This document shows positions 11,265 through 21,775 of a stretch of DNA of 64,000 nt, piece by piece (positions within the stretch are counted from its first letter, which is position 1; every line of letters starts with the position of its first letter). Both the position numbers and the translations under genes were made by a program. The notes under the pieces were generated by a model. It was not told the DNA's origin. It was given only the letters and a program-made list of their open reading frames with translations, and ran no database searches. Location: NCBI GenBank assembly GCA_032622095.1, contig CP136069.1:71759319-71823318 (forward strand), read 5' to 3'. This DNA is from Siphonodentalium dalli. Taxonomy: Eukaryota; Mollusca; Scaphopoda; Gadilida; Siphonodentaliidae.

Positions 11265-11708
11265 CAAGCCTGCAAATAGTGTTCCTCTCATTTGCAGAAT
11301 GCGGTCCCCAGAGGGTGAATTTAGTGATGCTATCCCACACGGCAGGCTAGCATCACCAAACTCACCCTCTAGTGACCTCATTCTGCATGACCTCATCTTC
11401 TGGGAAGTATCTATAGTCTCAAATTAACATTGTTTTTAGTTACTTTTTCCCCATCTGGGAAGTTTCTATATCCCTAATTAGTAGAAGATAAAATGCATAA
11501 TCGAGGTGGCTAATTAGTGAACATAACCAACTTCAACTGGGGAACTTCAATCTGATTTTAGGTCTCCCATAGCAGTTGAGGCCTAATCAGAATGAGGTTC
11601 CCAGAGGGTGAATTTAGTGATGCTAGCCCACTGTGCAGGATAGCATTACTAATTTCACCCTCTGGGGACCTCATTCTGCAAATGACAGACACCCCATTTG
11701 CAGGTTTG
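11265..11708. repeat. 444-bp hAT-like composite MITE (family C), copy 1
   Basis: Ends CAAGCCTGCAAATAG and CATTTGCAGGTTTG are inverted. The flanks CCCACATC (11257-11264) and CCCGCATC (11709-11716) are an 8-bp duplication with one mismatch, as in hAT transposons. It contains two internal hairpins (11295-11390 and 11590-11685), each with AGAGGGTGAATTTAGTGATG in opposite arms, separated by about 190 bp. It lies in intron 2. Confidence 0.8.
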
Positions 11709-11925
11709 CCCGCATCTATGATGCAATTCTTGGTTATCAAATAATTATAAGTCTATTAACAATATCTACCATTCAAATTTGAGTTCTATTTATCCTATAA
11801 TTTTTGCTAGAAAATAATCATCATGTTTCAACTTCTAAAAATGCTTGCCTTACAGTTTGAAAAAAAAAATCACCATTCACTCTCTCACTAGCACTCAACT
11901 GGTGTCACACGAGATATCAGACCTT

Positions 11926-12029
11926 TTTATTGTTAGGCCAGTGCATTCTGTGTTATATGCAAGGTTCCCTATGGGAGACTCACATATATAAGAGAATGCA
12001 ATATTTCAGAAGCTCCAGTCATGGAAGGG
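11926..12029. repeat. right fragment of a TTAA double-hairpin MITE (family B)
   Basis: Carries one GCC(A)ATGCATTCT hairpin and the right terminus (...CCAGTCATGGAAGGG) followed by TTAA (12030-12033). The left half is missing. It ends 35 bp before exon 3 begins, so the acceptor's upstream region is partly transposon-derived. Confidence 0.75.
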
Positions 12030-12064
12030 TTAATGGCCTGAATCCTCATTCTCTTATCTTACAG

Positions 12065-12158
12065 GTGGAGGGAGGATCTGGTGATGGCATTGTAAAGAGA
12101 TCTGTACAGAGAAATAGCCTCACGAGTGAGACGTATGCTGAAATAGAAGGATCTGCAG
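12065..12158 (+). CDS. tyrosine-rich signalling adaptor, coding exon 3 (residues 346-377)
   Basis: A 94-bp exon between acceptor CTTATCTTACAG (ending 12064) and donor GCAG|GTTAGT. It enters in phase 0 and leaves after the first base of codon 377. It encodes a Gly-Ser stretch, a basic SVQRNSL segment and one SH2-type motif, TYAEI (Tyr369). Its first residue, Val346, completes the Tyr343 YATV motif begun in exon 2. Because it is phase 0 at its 5' side, it could also join directly to the alternative exon-1 donor at 6348, skipping exon 2. Confidence 0.82.
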
Positions 12159-12193
12159 GTTAGTATAGTTGAAAAGTATAGATAAACATATTA

Positions 12194-12660
12194 AGTATGT
12201 TGATTAATCGCATGAACATACAGGTCAAGTTCGAACTTTGTTTCAGTCAAACCATTTCTAATGGAGTTGTGCCCCTTTTTATACACCCAATTTAAAAAAC
12301 AAATGAGACGTATTATGTTATTAGTCTGTCTGTCCGTTCGCTTTTGGTTTCCAGATGATAACTTTAGATAGTCTCGACTGAATGGAATTAAATTTAGTAT
12401 GTGGGTTTAAAGTACAAAATACAGGTCAAGTTCAATTTGGGTTCCGCCCGCCAATTTTCACCAGAGTTATGGCCATTTTTGTTGGAATTTGCACTAAATG
12501 TTCATTTTCGGATGATAACTTTGGTAATTCTGAATTGATTGAAATGAAATTGGTTTGTAAAGTATACTAGCCCAAAATACAGGTCAAGTTTGAAGTTTGA
12601 TTTGATGATTGTTCCCAGAATAAATTTTTCATTTATGAGTAGGCACTGGTCAAATAAAGC
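12194..12660. repeat. degenerate repeat chain with 'ACAGGTCAAGTT' units
   Basis: Three imperfect units near 12220, 12420 and 12577, each with ACAGGTCAAGTT(C/T), plus a segment at 12304-12360 (GACGTATTATGTTATT) that recurs at about 34843. It is an interspersed repeat of unknown class in intron 3, without coding sense. Confidence 0.5.
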
Positions 12661-12696
12661 CACCTTATTCAGGGGATGTGTGGCGAGTCGCCTTTT

Positions 12697-13330
12697 TAGC
12701 TCAACTTGGCAAAGTATCCATCATCAGTCCGTCCATGATCCGTCAACTATTTCCTTTAGCACAACCTACAGGTCACATCTTTCATCCGATCGTCACCAAA
12801 CTTCGATTGGTTCTTCAGGGTGACCTCTAGATGATAGCCATCGATTTTTTCCCAAATTTCCCAGCAGCCATCTTGGATTTCAAATTTGAATCCATCAGTG
12901 CACCCTCCAGCCTGCATTTATCAGGGAATTGTTTTTTAAATTTACAGGCATGTTCATGATCACCTCTGGATCGGAGCTATCAAATTTGAACAATTTTCAA
13001 TGAAAAACAGCCATCCCGGTTTTACTCTTTGCATGACTAAATCCTTTGGCATGCATGACTAAATCCTTTGGCACACCCTACCGACTACATCCCTCATCCA
13101 ATCATCACCAAACTTCATATGGATCTTTTTCATGACCACTAGACTGGAGCCATTGAAATACTTGGCCGCCAGTGGCCATCTTGGATTTTACTCTTTGCAT
13201 AACTAAATCCTTCGACACAACCCTACAGGCCACATTCCTCATCCGATTGTCACCAAACGTTATACAGATCTTCGGGGTGACATCTAGATGGGAGCCACCT
13301 ATTGTTTCCCATATTTGATAAAACAATATG
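12697..13330 (+). repeat. 'GGCCATCTTGGATT' repeat chain (family D), copy 1
   Basis: Starts AGCTCAACTTGG and consists of about 130-180-bp degenerate units. Each has a phrase such as GCCATCTTGGATTT, a CATCCGATCGTCACCAAAC-type segment and GGTGACCTCTAGATG. Similar chains are at 21776-22290, 30672-31703 and (reversed) 42372-43521. The units are repeats, not exons: the frames do not stay open. Confidence 0.7.
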
Positions 13331-14204
13331 GCCTATCGTCTGGTATGTACTATATAATAAATCAATCATCTGTTAATCCATCAATATATTTCTGTCAGAA
13401 AATTATGAATTTAAATGGGAATCAGAATGCATAATCATGTGCCATGAATATTAACTTTGATAAAATAGTCCCGTTGACAATTTCATAAATAGTAATTCTG
13501 CGTTCCGGATAAGATTGATCTAATATTACCATGACATATATTATGACCAGGGTATTATTTGATACAGCCAACATTCTGTTCATACCAGTAGATGATAAAT
13601 TCCGTGAAACTTATAAATATTATGGAAATAGCATGTAACCAGGTGTTATGTGGTGTTGTTTTCATATTACGGCAGTAATTTTATAGCCCAATACAACCAA
13701 TTACCATCCAGCACTATTCTCAGGTTTTATTTTTGGACATGGAATTTAAAATCTGCATATGATGGACCAAAACCGTGGTTGGCCCATCCTATCCTAGGTT
13801 TTATGGAACCAACATTTTAACCCAACCAAACCCCTGCCTTAGCGACCTAATTGTCAATGAATATTTAGTAAGAGATGGTTAAAATGTCAAAAATAATTTT
13901 CATGTTCACGTCTCTCATACTATGCTTAACATCATATCTGAAGCATTCAAAATTAAGATTTCATGGGCATTCCCTCTTTTATCTTCCTGATGCATCTCTT
14001 TATTTCATCCAAAATCATACAAACATGTACTTTTATATTTTTTATTGAGATTTCAGTCCTCTTTTACATGTTTGAATGTAGTTACAAATTAAAGTATTGA
14101 ATCGGAAATCTGAACTGGGAAATAGATCTGTTCAATCTCACTTCCGTCTATGTACTGTAATTATTTTTTATCGCAAAGTACCTCTTAAAATTTTCCCCGA
14201 TGTA
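13331..14204. other. intron 3 sequence, nothing recognised
   Basis: AT-rich, no open frames of note, no inverted repeats seen. Confidence 0.5.
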
Positions 14205-14960
14205 ACCCTTACTATATTAGATGGATTCTCTCACTCAGTTAATATATAGAGGATCTAAAAGCTCGGTCCAGCCATAATTTACTGGACGAGTTTTGTAAAT
14301 TCTGCTATAAACTGGGGACGACTTGTAGATTCTATTTATTACATGATCCAAAACCTCGACAAAACATACTTAAATCAACAAATGGGATGCAAAACTAGCA
14401 TCGGCTTCTATAAGGCATGCGATGACGTTTCACGAAACTATGCGTTGTTTGCCCGCGTGAAGAAATAGTCCCAGATAAATAAAGACTCTTTGGCGTATTT
14501 AATGGCGTATATTTAATGACATAACTTTTCAGACTCTTCATTCATTATTGTTTGTTGGAAAAATATTGGAAGCCATAGTATTTTTAGATGTAACGCACGG
14601 ATTGTAAACAGACGACAAACCGGAAGTCAAAGGTCACCTGGCACTATTTCCTGTTATTAAACAAACGTTTAATATCACAATTTATAGAATGGGTTTATTG
14701 AATGGAATAAGGGTAGGATCATGTAATAAAAGAGTATACATTGGAAATGGTTCATTATTCATCCAGATAGGTTTAAAAAAAAAAATAAGCAGATGACAGA
14801 TAATACAATTACAGAAGGTGTCCTATTTATTGGAGAGAAATGTTCAGATAATAAATTCAACAAACTGAGCAATTGACCTACATGTATGGTCATTTGTTGA
14901 ACTTATTATCTGAACATTTCCTAAGGGAACTACTCATCAATGAGTAATTAATTTAGAAAG
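14205..14960. repeat. nested repeats: family I interrupted by family J
   Basis: The outer repeat (about 14218-14246 and 14735-14950) matches 42048-42300, which lacks the middle part. It ends in a ~35-bp inverted repeat around AATGTTCAGATAATAA. The inserted block (about 14247-14734, beginning ATATAGAGGATCTA) matches 18205-18640 in another host element. So family J is a separate mobile sequence found in two different host repeats. No coding capacity. Confidence 0.65.
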
Positions 14961-15063
14961 GATTAATAGCATGAATGAAAAGACTGCACAGGCATGGTTT
15001 CATGACCATGTGTGTGGACCTAAGAAATGGGGAAAATACCTTTGCATGGCCTTACAATATATA

Positions 15064-15276
15064 CAGTAATGCCCTAAATAATTGACTTCTTAACCACAGC
15101 AGAATTATGGGTAATTTTTCAGGATTTAGTTGGAAATATGTCTTGTTACCATTCATTGGAAAGCTCTGAGTGAGAGCTTTCCGATGAATGGCAACAAGCC
15201 ATATTTCCGACTAAATCCTGAAAAATTACCCATAATTCTGCTGTGGTTAAGGAGTCGATCATTTAGGGCATTACTG
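15064..15276. repeat. 213-bp TA hairpin MITE (family A), copy 3
   Basis: Full length, TA on both sides (15062-15063, 15277-15278), with arms nearly perfect reverse complements. In intron 3. Confidence 0.88.
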
Positions 15277-15349
15277 TACTTTAGAACTAGATGAGTGAAT
15301 CCATTCAGGAATCAAGAGGTTAGTTACAGCAAATAAACTACAGTTACTT

Positions 15350-15881
15350 TAGACCAAGTCTTCTCGGTCCACAACAGCTTACTCTACTCTAACAGACTTT
15401 CATTGAGAAGATGTACTACATTTACACGTGGAGCCCGGGCATTCATGTGAACCCCTGAATGTGATTAATCATCTGACATGTCTGAGATTAATCTGTCTTC
15501 AATTTGATATATCAATTACCATGATAGAAAAGGGTGCAGTGATGATACAATCGTTTAATATATTCTTTACATACATTTGCTGATAGCGCAACAAATCAAA
15601 ATTCTCTGGAAAACAACGCTTTGTTTACTTATAAATCTCATTGGATTGACATTAAATGGACCTCTGATGTTCATACTTTTGATATCATGATTTGGAAAGG
15701 CTGCTATCTATGTTCATATAAGCAAAGCCTCCATTTGACCTAATCCGAAGACATACAAGCAAGATTTATAACTCCTGCCCACGATTTTTGGCATAAAGTC
15801 TGTTATAGACGGACTCAGTCCAAAACAGCATCAACCCAACCAATATCCTAAGCTGTTGTGGACCGAGAACACTTGGTATAT
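15350..15881. repeat. 532-bp inverted-repeat MITE (family F), copy 2
   Basis: Same element as 9162-9758 but with a deletion inside the left terminal repeat after GGTCCACAACAGCTT. It is flanked by perfect 8-bp direct repeats AGTTACTT (15342-15349 and 15882-15889), which confirms movement by a cut-and-paste mechanism with 8-bp duplication. Confidence 0.8.
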
Positions 15882-16101
15882 AGTTACTTCAGATACTAAG
15901 GCCAGATATATATGAAAAAATGTTTGTTTCTCCGGAAAAACCTCATCCCCAAAAAACCTGCTACTCGAGCATATTTATGACCTGCCATAAATAAGTAAAT
16001 ACATACGGTAAATTATACTGCACATCCTTATTCATCTGACAGAAGTCTTTATGACAAAAGTTGACAACACACAAAATGCACCAATGCCTTCAATTCATGT
16101 A

Positions 16102-16316
16102 CAGTAATGCCCTAAATAATTGACTCCTTAACCACAGCAGAATTATGGGTAATTTTTCAAGATTTAGTCAGAGATATGGCTAGGTTACCATTCGTCGGAA
16201 AGCTCTCACTGAGAGCTTTCCGATGAATGGTAACAAGCCATATTTCTGACTAAATCCTGAAAAATTACCAATAATTCTGCTGTGTTTAAGGAGTCGATTA
16301 TTTAGGGCATTACTGT
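16102..16316. repeat. 215-bp TA hairpin MITE (family A), copy 4
   Basis: Full length with TA on both sides (16100-16101, 16317-16318). The loop region has small changes (GGTTACCATTCGTCGG). In intron 3. Confidence 0.87.
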
Positions 16317-16388
16317 ATATTGCATATAATCACAAACCCTGTTTGAGGTTTATAGATCAAATTATACAGATGAAGTTCCATGTTTTAA

Positions 16389-16644
16389 CCCTTCCATGAC
16401 TTGGAGCTTCCTAAAATTTTGCGAAAACCATGTGCCAATGTATTCTCTTATATATGGGAGTCTCCCATAGGGACCCTCGCATATATAAGAGAATACATTG
16501 GCCTAAAAATATTTACCTTGACCTTGTAAGCCTGTGCATTCTCTCATATATGCGAGGCTCCCTATGAGAGACTCGCATATATAAGAGAATGCACTTGCAC
16601 AGGATCTTTAATGTTGCACCAGTGCTGCTCCCGTCATTAAATGG
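16389..16644. repeat. TTAA double-hairpin MITE (family B)
   Basis: TTAA at 16385-16388 and 16645-16648. It contains two ~65-bp hairpins (16433-16503 and 16528-16596), each pairing AATGTATTCTCTTATATATG or AGTGCATTCTCTCATATATG with its complement. They are separated by CCTTGACCTTGTAAGCC. Confidence 0.8.
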
Positions 16645-17341
16645 TTAATGAGTATCATTGTATCCGCACAACTTTTATTACAAATCTGTGAGTTTGAAAT
16701 TAAGGATAAATTTTGATGGACATCAGTCCTGTTTCGATACCTTGTCCACATTTAGTGTCTTAGGTGAATATGGGACTAAAATAAATATTTTTTATATAAA
16801 TACTTTCCTCCTTACAAAAATAATTTTAAATAAATAATAAATAGACAATAGTTAACTGTTCTGAGTAGCATACGTTTTTTTTCCTCGAATGAGATGCGGA
16901 GGATTATTATTCCGAGGCAAAAATCCATACGCTACTCAAAACAGTTGACTGTTGTGTTTATTATATTTTCTATACCAGTTTGTTATGACCCAGACCACAA
17001 TGAAATGCACAGTTAGACATAATACATTCGTAAATCTACAACAGCACCAGCCATTTCTGTTAATATATAAACTTGCAAAGATACCAAATGATGCAAAAAT
17101 TTACGTCATGACACAGTGCTGAGAACAGGGTAACATCTTGAGAGTAGGATAACACATTAGGTCTTCATGGAAGTGAGGATATGATTTATATTTTGACGTA
17201 AAATGTTGATGAAAATATAATAAATAAATATATCTGCCTCCCTCATCACTTAGAAAAAGATATTCCCTGAGAAATGAAATATTTTATTTTATCTGGCCTT
17301 AGTTACTAATCTAACCTACGGTATCATTCTCCTGATTTTAG
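16645..17341. other. 3' end of intron 3 with one hairpin
   Basis: A hairpin at about 16852-16950 has ~25-bp arms (AACTGTTCTGAGTAGCATAC and its complement) and a ~45-bp loop, perhaps a foldback remnant. Otherwise only AT-rich intron leading to the acceptor TCTCCTGATTTTAG (ending 17341). Confidence 0.5.
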
Positions 17342-17970
17342 GTCAGTTCTCACCTGTTAACCCTGTACCTGCTCCACCTTCGATTGACACGTTACACATG
17401 ATGACCAAACAAAATCCAGATCCCAGAATGTCGACTTCCACAACCTCCGTTGAAGGTCGCCAGTCTCTGGGAAGTCCTGTGTTTCAGCATGCCTCGCCAG
17501 ACCTTCCCGATCAGTCCATATCCCCAAGTGCCTTCAGAGACCATGAATACACAAACATATCAGAAAGACCTCAGGGAAGTGGTGGTGCTCGGCCGAAAGA
17601 ATACTCAAATCGGGACGGATGCAATGACTCAGAGGACATTGTCCGAATTGGATCAGTTTCACTGAATCCTGATTATCAGACCGTTAGGGATAGTATCCAT
17701 AGCGATATAGAGGCAGGATTCGACCCAAATTATGAAAGTGTTGACGAAGCCAACAGAGACATGAACTATGAAGTTGTGGCGGAGGTAAAGGCACAGACCC
17801 CAGCACATTTAAAGCCACACCAAAAACGGCATCACTACGAGGAGGTGAAGCCTGTTCCAGATGAAATTCAACAAATGAGGGACAAGGTATTACAGCAACA
17901 CATGTACGAGGATATCACCGACGTCAAGGAACAAACACAGGAATTAAAAAGGAAATCTGGTCGAATTTAA
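17342..17970 (+). CDS. tyrosine-rich signalling adaptor, last coding exon (residues 377-585)
   Basis: The first two bases complete Gly377, in phase with exon 3. The frame then runs through QFSPVNPVPAPPS to a TAA at 17968-17970. Seven tyrosines: YTNI (446) and YSNR (464) fit the Grb2-type Tyr-x-Asn pattern. YQTV (488), YESV (507), YEVV (519), YEEV (542) and YEDI (565) fit Src/SHP/Csk-type SH2 ligands. Tyr507 and Tyr519 are 12 apart, within ITAM spacing. The C-terminus is Lys/Arg-rich (QELKRKSGRI) and may form a short helix. No domain, signal peptide or membrane segment. The family could not be named; functional analogues are scaffold proteins such as LAT, PAG or FRS2, but homology to them is not claimed. 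Confidence 0.85.
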
Positions 17971-17975
17971 ATAAA
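17970..17975 (+). terminator. polyadenylation signal AATAAA overlapping the stop codon
   Basis: AATAAA begins on the last base of the adaptor's TAA stop. If used, cleavage would fall about 10-30 bp downstream and the 3' UTR would be extremely short. No other AATAAA precedes the TTAA transposon at 18022. The next one lies inside repeat sequence near 18637. Confidence 0.5.
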
Positions 17976-18021
17976 GTCATCTTATAACTCAAGTTTTCAG
18001 GAGACCTTTAGATTACCTTAA

Positions 18022-18681
18022 AGGGGTACTGTACACTAAATCCGGCCATTTATGGGACCATCTTCTATTATACTCAACAGAATATATGCAACAAATGAAT
18101 GAACTCATTTTCATTATAATTACCATGTTGTTTGCATCGTTCATAGAGCACACGGGTGTATTTTGCACTAATCCATGACTCAAATTTATTCTTTTGTTGC
18201 ATATATAGAGGATCTACAATGAGTCCCCAGTTGATAGCGTAATTTAGAAAACTGGTCCAGTAAATTAGGTCTGGACCTCGCCCTATACACTGGGTACGAG
18301 TTGTAGATTCTATTTATTACATGATCCAACACTTCAATAAAACATACTTAAATCAACAAATGGGATGTGAAACTAATATCGGCTTCTATAAGGCCTGCGA
18401 TGACGTTTCGCGCAACTATGCATTGTTTGCCCGAGTAAAGAAATAGTCCCAGATAAATCAAGACTCTTTGACTTATTTAATGGCGTATATTTAGTGAAAT
18501 AACTTTTCAAACTCTTCATTCATTAAAGTTTGTTGGATAAATATTGGAAGCCATAGTATTTTGAGACGTAGTGTATGGATGTATACACAATTTATATAAT
18601 GGGTTTATTGAATGGAATAAGCGTAGGATAATGTTATAAATAAAATTATATGAATGGCCGAATTTTCAGTACAGTAGCCCT
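18022..18681. repeat. TTAA-flanked MITE (family G) carrying an inserted family J copy
   Basis: TTAA at 18018-18021 and 18682-18685. Inverted ends AGGGGTACTGTACACTAAAT and its diverged complement. About 18205-18640 is the family J block also present at 14247-14734. The outer sequence (ACAGAATATATGCAACAAATG) recurs at 27827 and 28850. It starts 51 bp after the adaptor's stop codon. Confidence 0.75.
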
Positions 18682-18931
18682 TTAATTTTGGAACACCAGG
18701 GCCATCGGGCTGGTGAGATAATTTTTAAATTTGAAGCAATTTCTTCACTTCTGGAGGCTCGATTTCTGATTCAAGGAATCTTTAAAAATCTTTTATTTCT
18801 GCTTGAATGAAAAAGTTATGAAGTCCTACATTCATATTCAGATACACAAAGAAAGCTAGTCTTCATCTGGACTATTTTGGGCAAAATATTTTGCTCACTT
18901 TTCCGGCTTTTCCGAATTTGGGGTGATTTAA

Positions 18932-19160
18932 CCCTTTCATGATGGGATCTGCATTGTTGCAGCATTAAAAACCCTGTGCCAGTGCATTATCTTATATATG
19001 CGAGTCTCCTGTATATATAAGAGAATGCACTGGCTTACAAGGTCAAGGTAAATATTGTTAGGCCAATGCATTCTCTTATATATTGCGAGGCTCCCAATGG
19101 GAGACTCGCATATATAAGAGAATGCGTTGGTACAGGGTTTATGCAAATTTTCAGGAAGGG
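18932..19160. repeat. TTAA double-hairpin MITE (family B), right end lost
   Basis: TTAA at 18928-18931, then CCCTTTCATGATGGGATCTG. It contains a short damaged hairpin (18977-19034) and an intact one (19062-19132). Homology fades after TTTTCAGGAAG near 19160, without the usual AAGGG-TTAA end. Confidence 0.75.
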
Positions 19161-19318
19161 GAGAAATACATTTCCTACAGGTTCATATATGAGAAAAGAT
19201 TTCAATGTAATTGTTTTGCGATATGTTAAGCCTTTTCACACATTGACATGTGCAGATTCATCATTTTATAATATATTGGGATTGGGCATTATGAGTAAAT
19301 AGAAAATTGAAATATAAT

Positions 19319-19401
19319 AGCTCTGAGCTTTGAATGGTGGGTTCCTCGACTCAAATCAAATATTTTTCACCCCCCACCAAACCGAAGAAATAGTAATTTA
19401 G
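19319..19401. repeat. fragment of foldback family E
   Basis: About 80 bp match one arm of the element at 14-396 (GCTCTGAGCTTTGAATGGTG...AAATAGTAATTTAG). Neither terminus is present. Confidence 0.6.
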
Positions 19402-19699
19402 TGTGTTAAATTGGACAACGGCATCTTAAAATATAGTAAATATCATACACCTAAACAAACATTGTCATAAGAGGTACATTTGTATGTCTAATGAATAGGG
19501 CTGTAATGATTCATCATGAATTCAATGTATCACTATACACTTTCAAACGATGTGTGTATTGTATCGTCACGATACTATCCTGTTATGTGTATTGTGATAT
19601 ACAGGAAATCATGTAATTTCTCATGGCTTAATTTTCTCTACTTAAGGCCTCCATGTGGGTTCATGTGAAATAACATCAACTTCTACAAAACAACTATTA

Positions 19700-20074
19700 G
19701 GCCAAAGAAAATTAAATGTTTGGTTTGGGTTACAAGCCGGGAAAAAAAATAGGGTCGGTAGGTTGGCCTGAAATTTTATTTAATTTTTTTTTTTTTGGAC
19801 ATATTCTTATTACTTTTCATGTGCGCATTTTACTCTCCAAGATTGACATAAAACTACTTTTGATTATTTTTGTATAAATTTTAATATTGCACCATACTTT
19901 TACTAAGAAATCAACCTATTCTGAGATGCTGAAATGTGTTTTTTGTGTTTTATGAAATTTTTTGAGAAATAAATTCAATATATTTTCTTGAAAACCATAA
20001 AAAAACTTTAGGGTAGGGGGTTTAAAATAGGGTAGGTAGGGAAACCCAAACCACAAATATTTTTTTCTTTGGGC
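19700..20074. repeat. inverted-repeat element with GGCCAAAGAAAAT ends
   Basis: Ends are inverted: GGCCAAAGAAAAT...GGTTTGGGTT on the left and AACCCAAACC...TTTCTTTGGGC on the right, with TA next to each end. The interior is T-rich with internal inverted copies of GGTAGGTTGG/GGTAGGGTTT-type words. It has no coding capacity. Confidence 0.6.
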
Positions 20075-21471
20075 TAATCAACAAGTACATGAAAAAAGAT
20101 TTGGCTTTGATGTTATTTTTCCTTATTTAATAACCCTCCAATAATGAGATTTCACATATCAAAACCATACTCAGACTAAAATATTTGAACTTACACGATT
20201 AGCAATGTTTGTTGACAAATCACTGTGACAGTTTTGTTTACATAACAATGGTTTCACCACTCACATTTAGTTATTGGAGAACTAATGATAATTGATATAA
20301 GGACAAAGTTATCTATTGCTTTTCTTAGTGGTGATGTTTTTACAGAATTTTATATTATTTGTACATTTACCCACTGCGAGAGTGCCTTGAGTCCCTTCAA
20401 GACTTTCGCATTGAATTCCCTTCCCTTATGTTCCCTTCAGCCCCCCCCCCTCCCCCGGTGTTGTAATTATATGCCCCGGCTATTCGATATGGTGCTATTT
20501 TGTTACATGTAGGCCTCAAAATGTGGTGATGTGCAGGCAGCGTCACTAAACTCACCCTCTAGGGACCTGCAGTAATGCTCTAAATAATCGGTGTTTATAA
20601 GCTATTTGTTGCCAAAGAAATAGTTGTGTCCCAAATTCCATGTTCAGTTACATCCACGTGCACTGTAGCGTAATACATTGCCCACTAAGTTGTTTGATCT
20701 ATCGTCGTATAAAGAAACACACCACTGTATCTCTTTCCTTGCTTTGACTTTGTTGGCTATATAACCGTTTGTCTTACGTTAATTGATGAGGATGTTTATA
20801 CCATTATTATGTGGTTATATGTGTGTATACATGTGTGTAACCGGAAACTATCCTTCATAAATAGCAACAAAAGATAAGATATTTCCTCGTATAATAGCTA
20901 CCACCAAGGGTGCTTATACCTAAGGCAGGTGAATGACATCATATAATTTTTTCTATATCCATCAGTGATTTTTCAAGATTGCGGGTATAGATTTTGGAGA
21001 AATTGTCACGTGACTTCCGGTTAGCAAGCTTGTTGAGATTGCAACAAAAAAAAGCGCGGAATTGGAAATGAAGCGTAGCGATAAAAATGAAAGTAACTAC
21101 TTTGTCACAACTTACGAAGAATTCACATGTGATTTAAGTCTATTAATTTCATTTAGACTAATTTCGTTGGTCAGCTTAATGAAAACGAAAAATGAAGAAG
21201 TGATGACGATAATCCAGACAAGATATTACAATCCACGACACGTCTTGTCAATTTGGCATGTCGTCTCCATCGTGACCACTGCATGATGTTACATAAATTT
21301 TTCTTAGCATTATGTCGCTGAAAAAAGGCAAATTTTAGGCACATCATGTGTGGTTGCTCCACTACGTGTCACGTACGATTCATATTATAATGGGTGAAGA
21401 TGGGCGTACTCAAGGCTGATCAAGTCTCTTGTTGTGTAATTCTTCAGCTCTCACAAATGAGGGTGGAACTA
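20075..21471. other. no gene seen; one chimeric transposon fragment
   Basis: At about 20540-20600 a piece of family C (CACTAAACTCACCCTCTAGG) is directly fused to a left end of family A (CAGTAATGCTCTAAATAATC). Several short frames at 20.3 and 21.1-21.3 kb are not protein-like. Confidence 0.5.
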
Positions 21472-21636
21472 CAATAATGCCCTAAATAATCGACTCCTTA
21501 ACCACAGCAGAATTATGGGTAACTTTTCAGGATTTAGTCGGAAATATGGCTTGTTGCCATTCATCGGAAAGCTCTCAACTTTTCAGGATTTAGTCAGAAA
21601 TATGGCTTTTTGTCATTCATCAGAAAGCTCTTACTG
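21472..21636. repeat. rearranged family A MITE (left arm duplicated, right arm lost)
   Basis: Begins after TA with CAATAATGCCC and carries the whole left arm. It then restarts inside the left arm (ACTTTTCAGGATTTAGTC) and ends in CTTACTG-TA. The right arm is reduced to its last few bases. Confidence 0.75.
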
Positions 21637-21775
21637 TAATTCTGCAAATGTCCAGCACCATATTTTGAGGCCTTGTTTCATGTATAATGTATTGTTGCTC
21701 AGTTTATAGAGCTTTATGAAATACCACACCTACCATTCAAACCTATGCCACTCTATGGCACATCCGCCTCAGTTT

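Noticed and set aside
17450-17665. Second frame overlapping exon 4
   Set aside because: It is a shadow in another frame of the well-supported tyrosine-rich reading.
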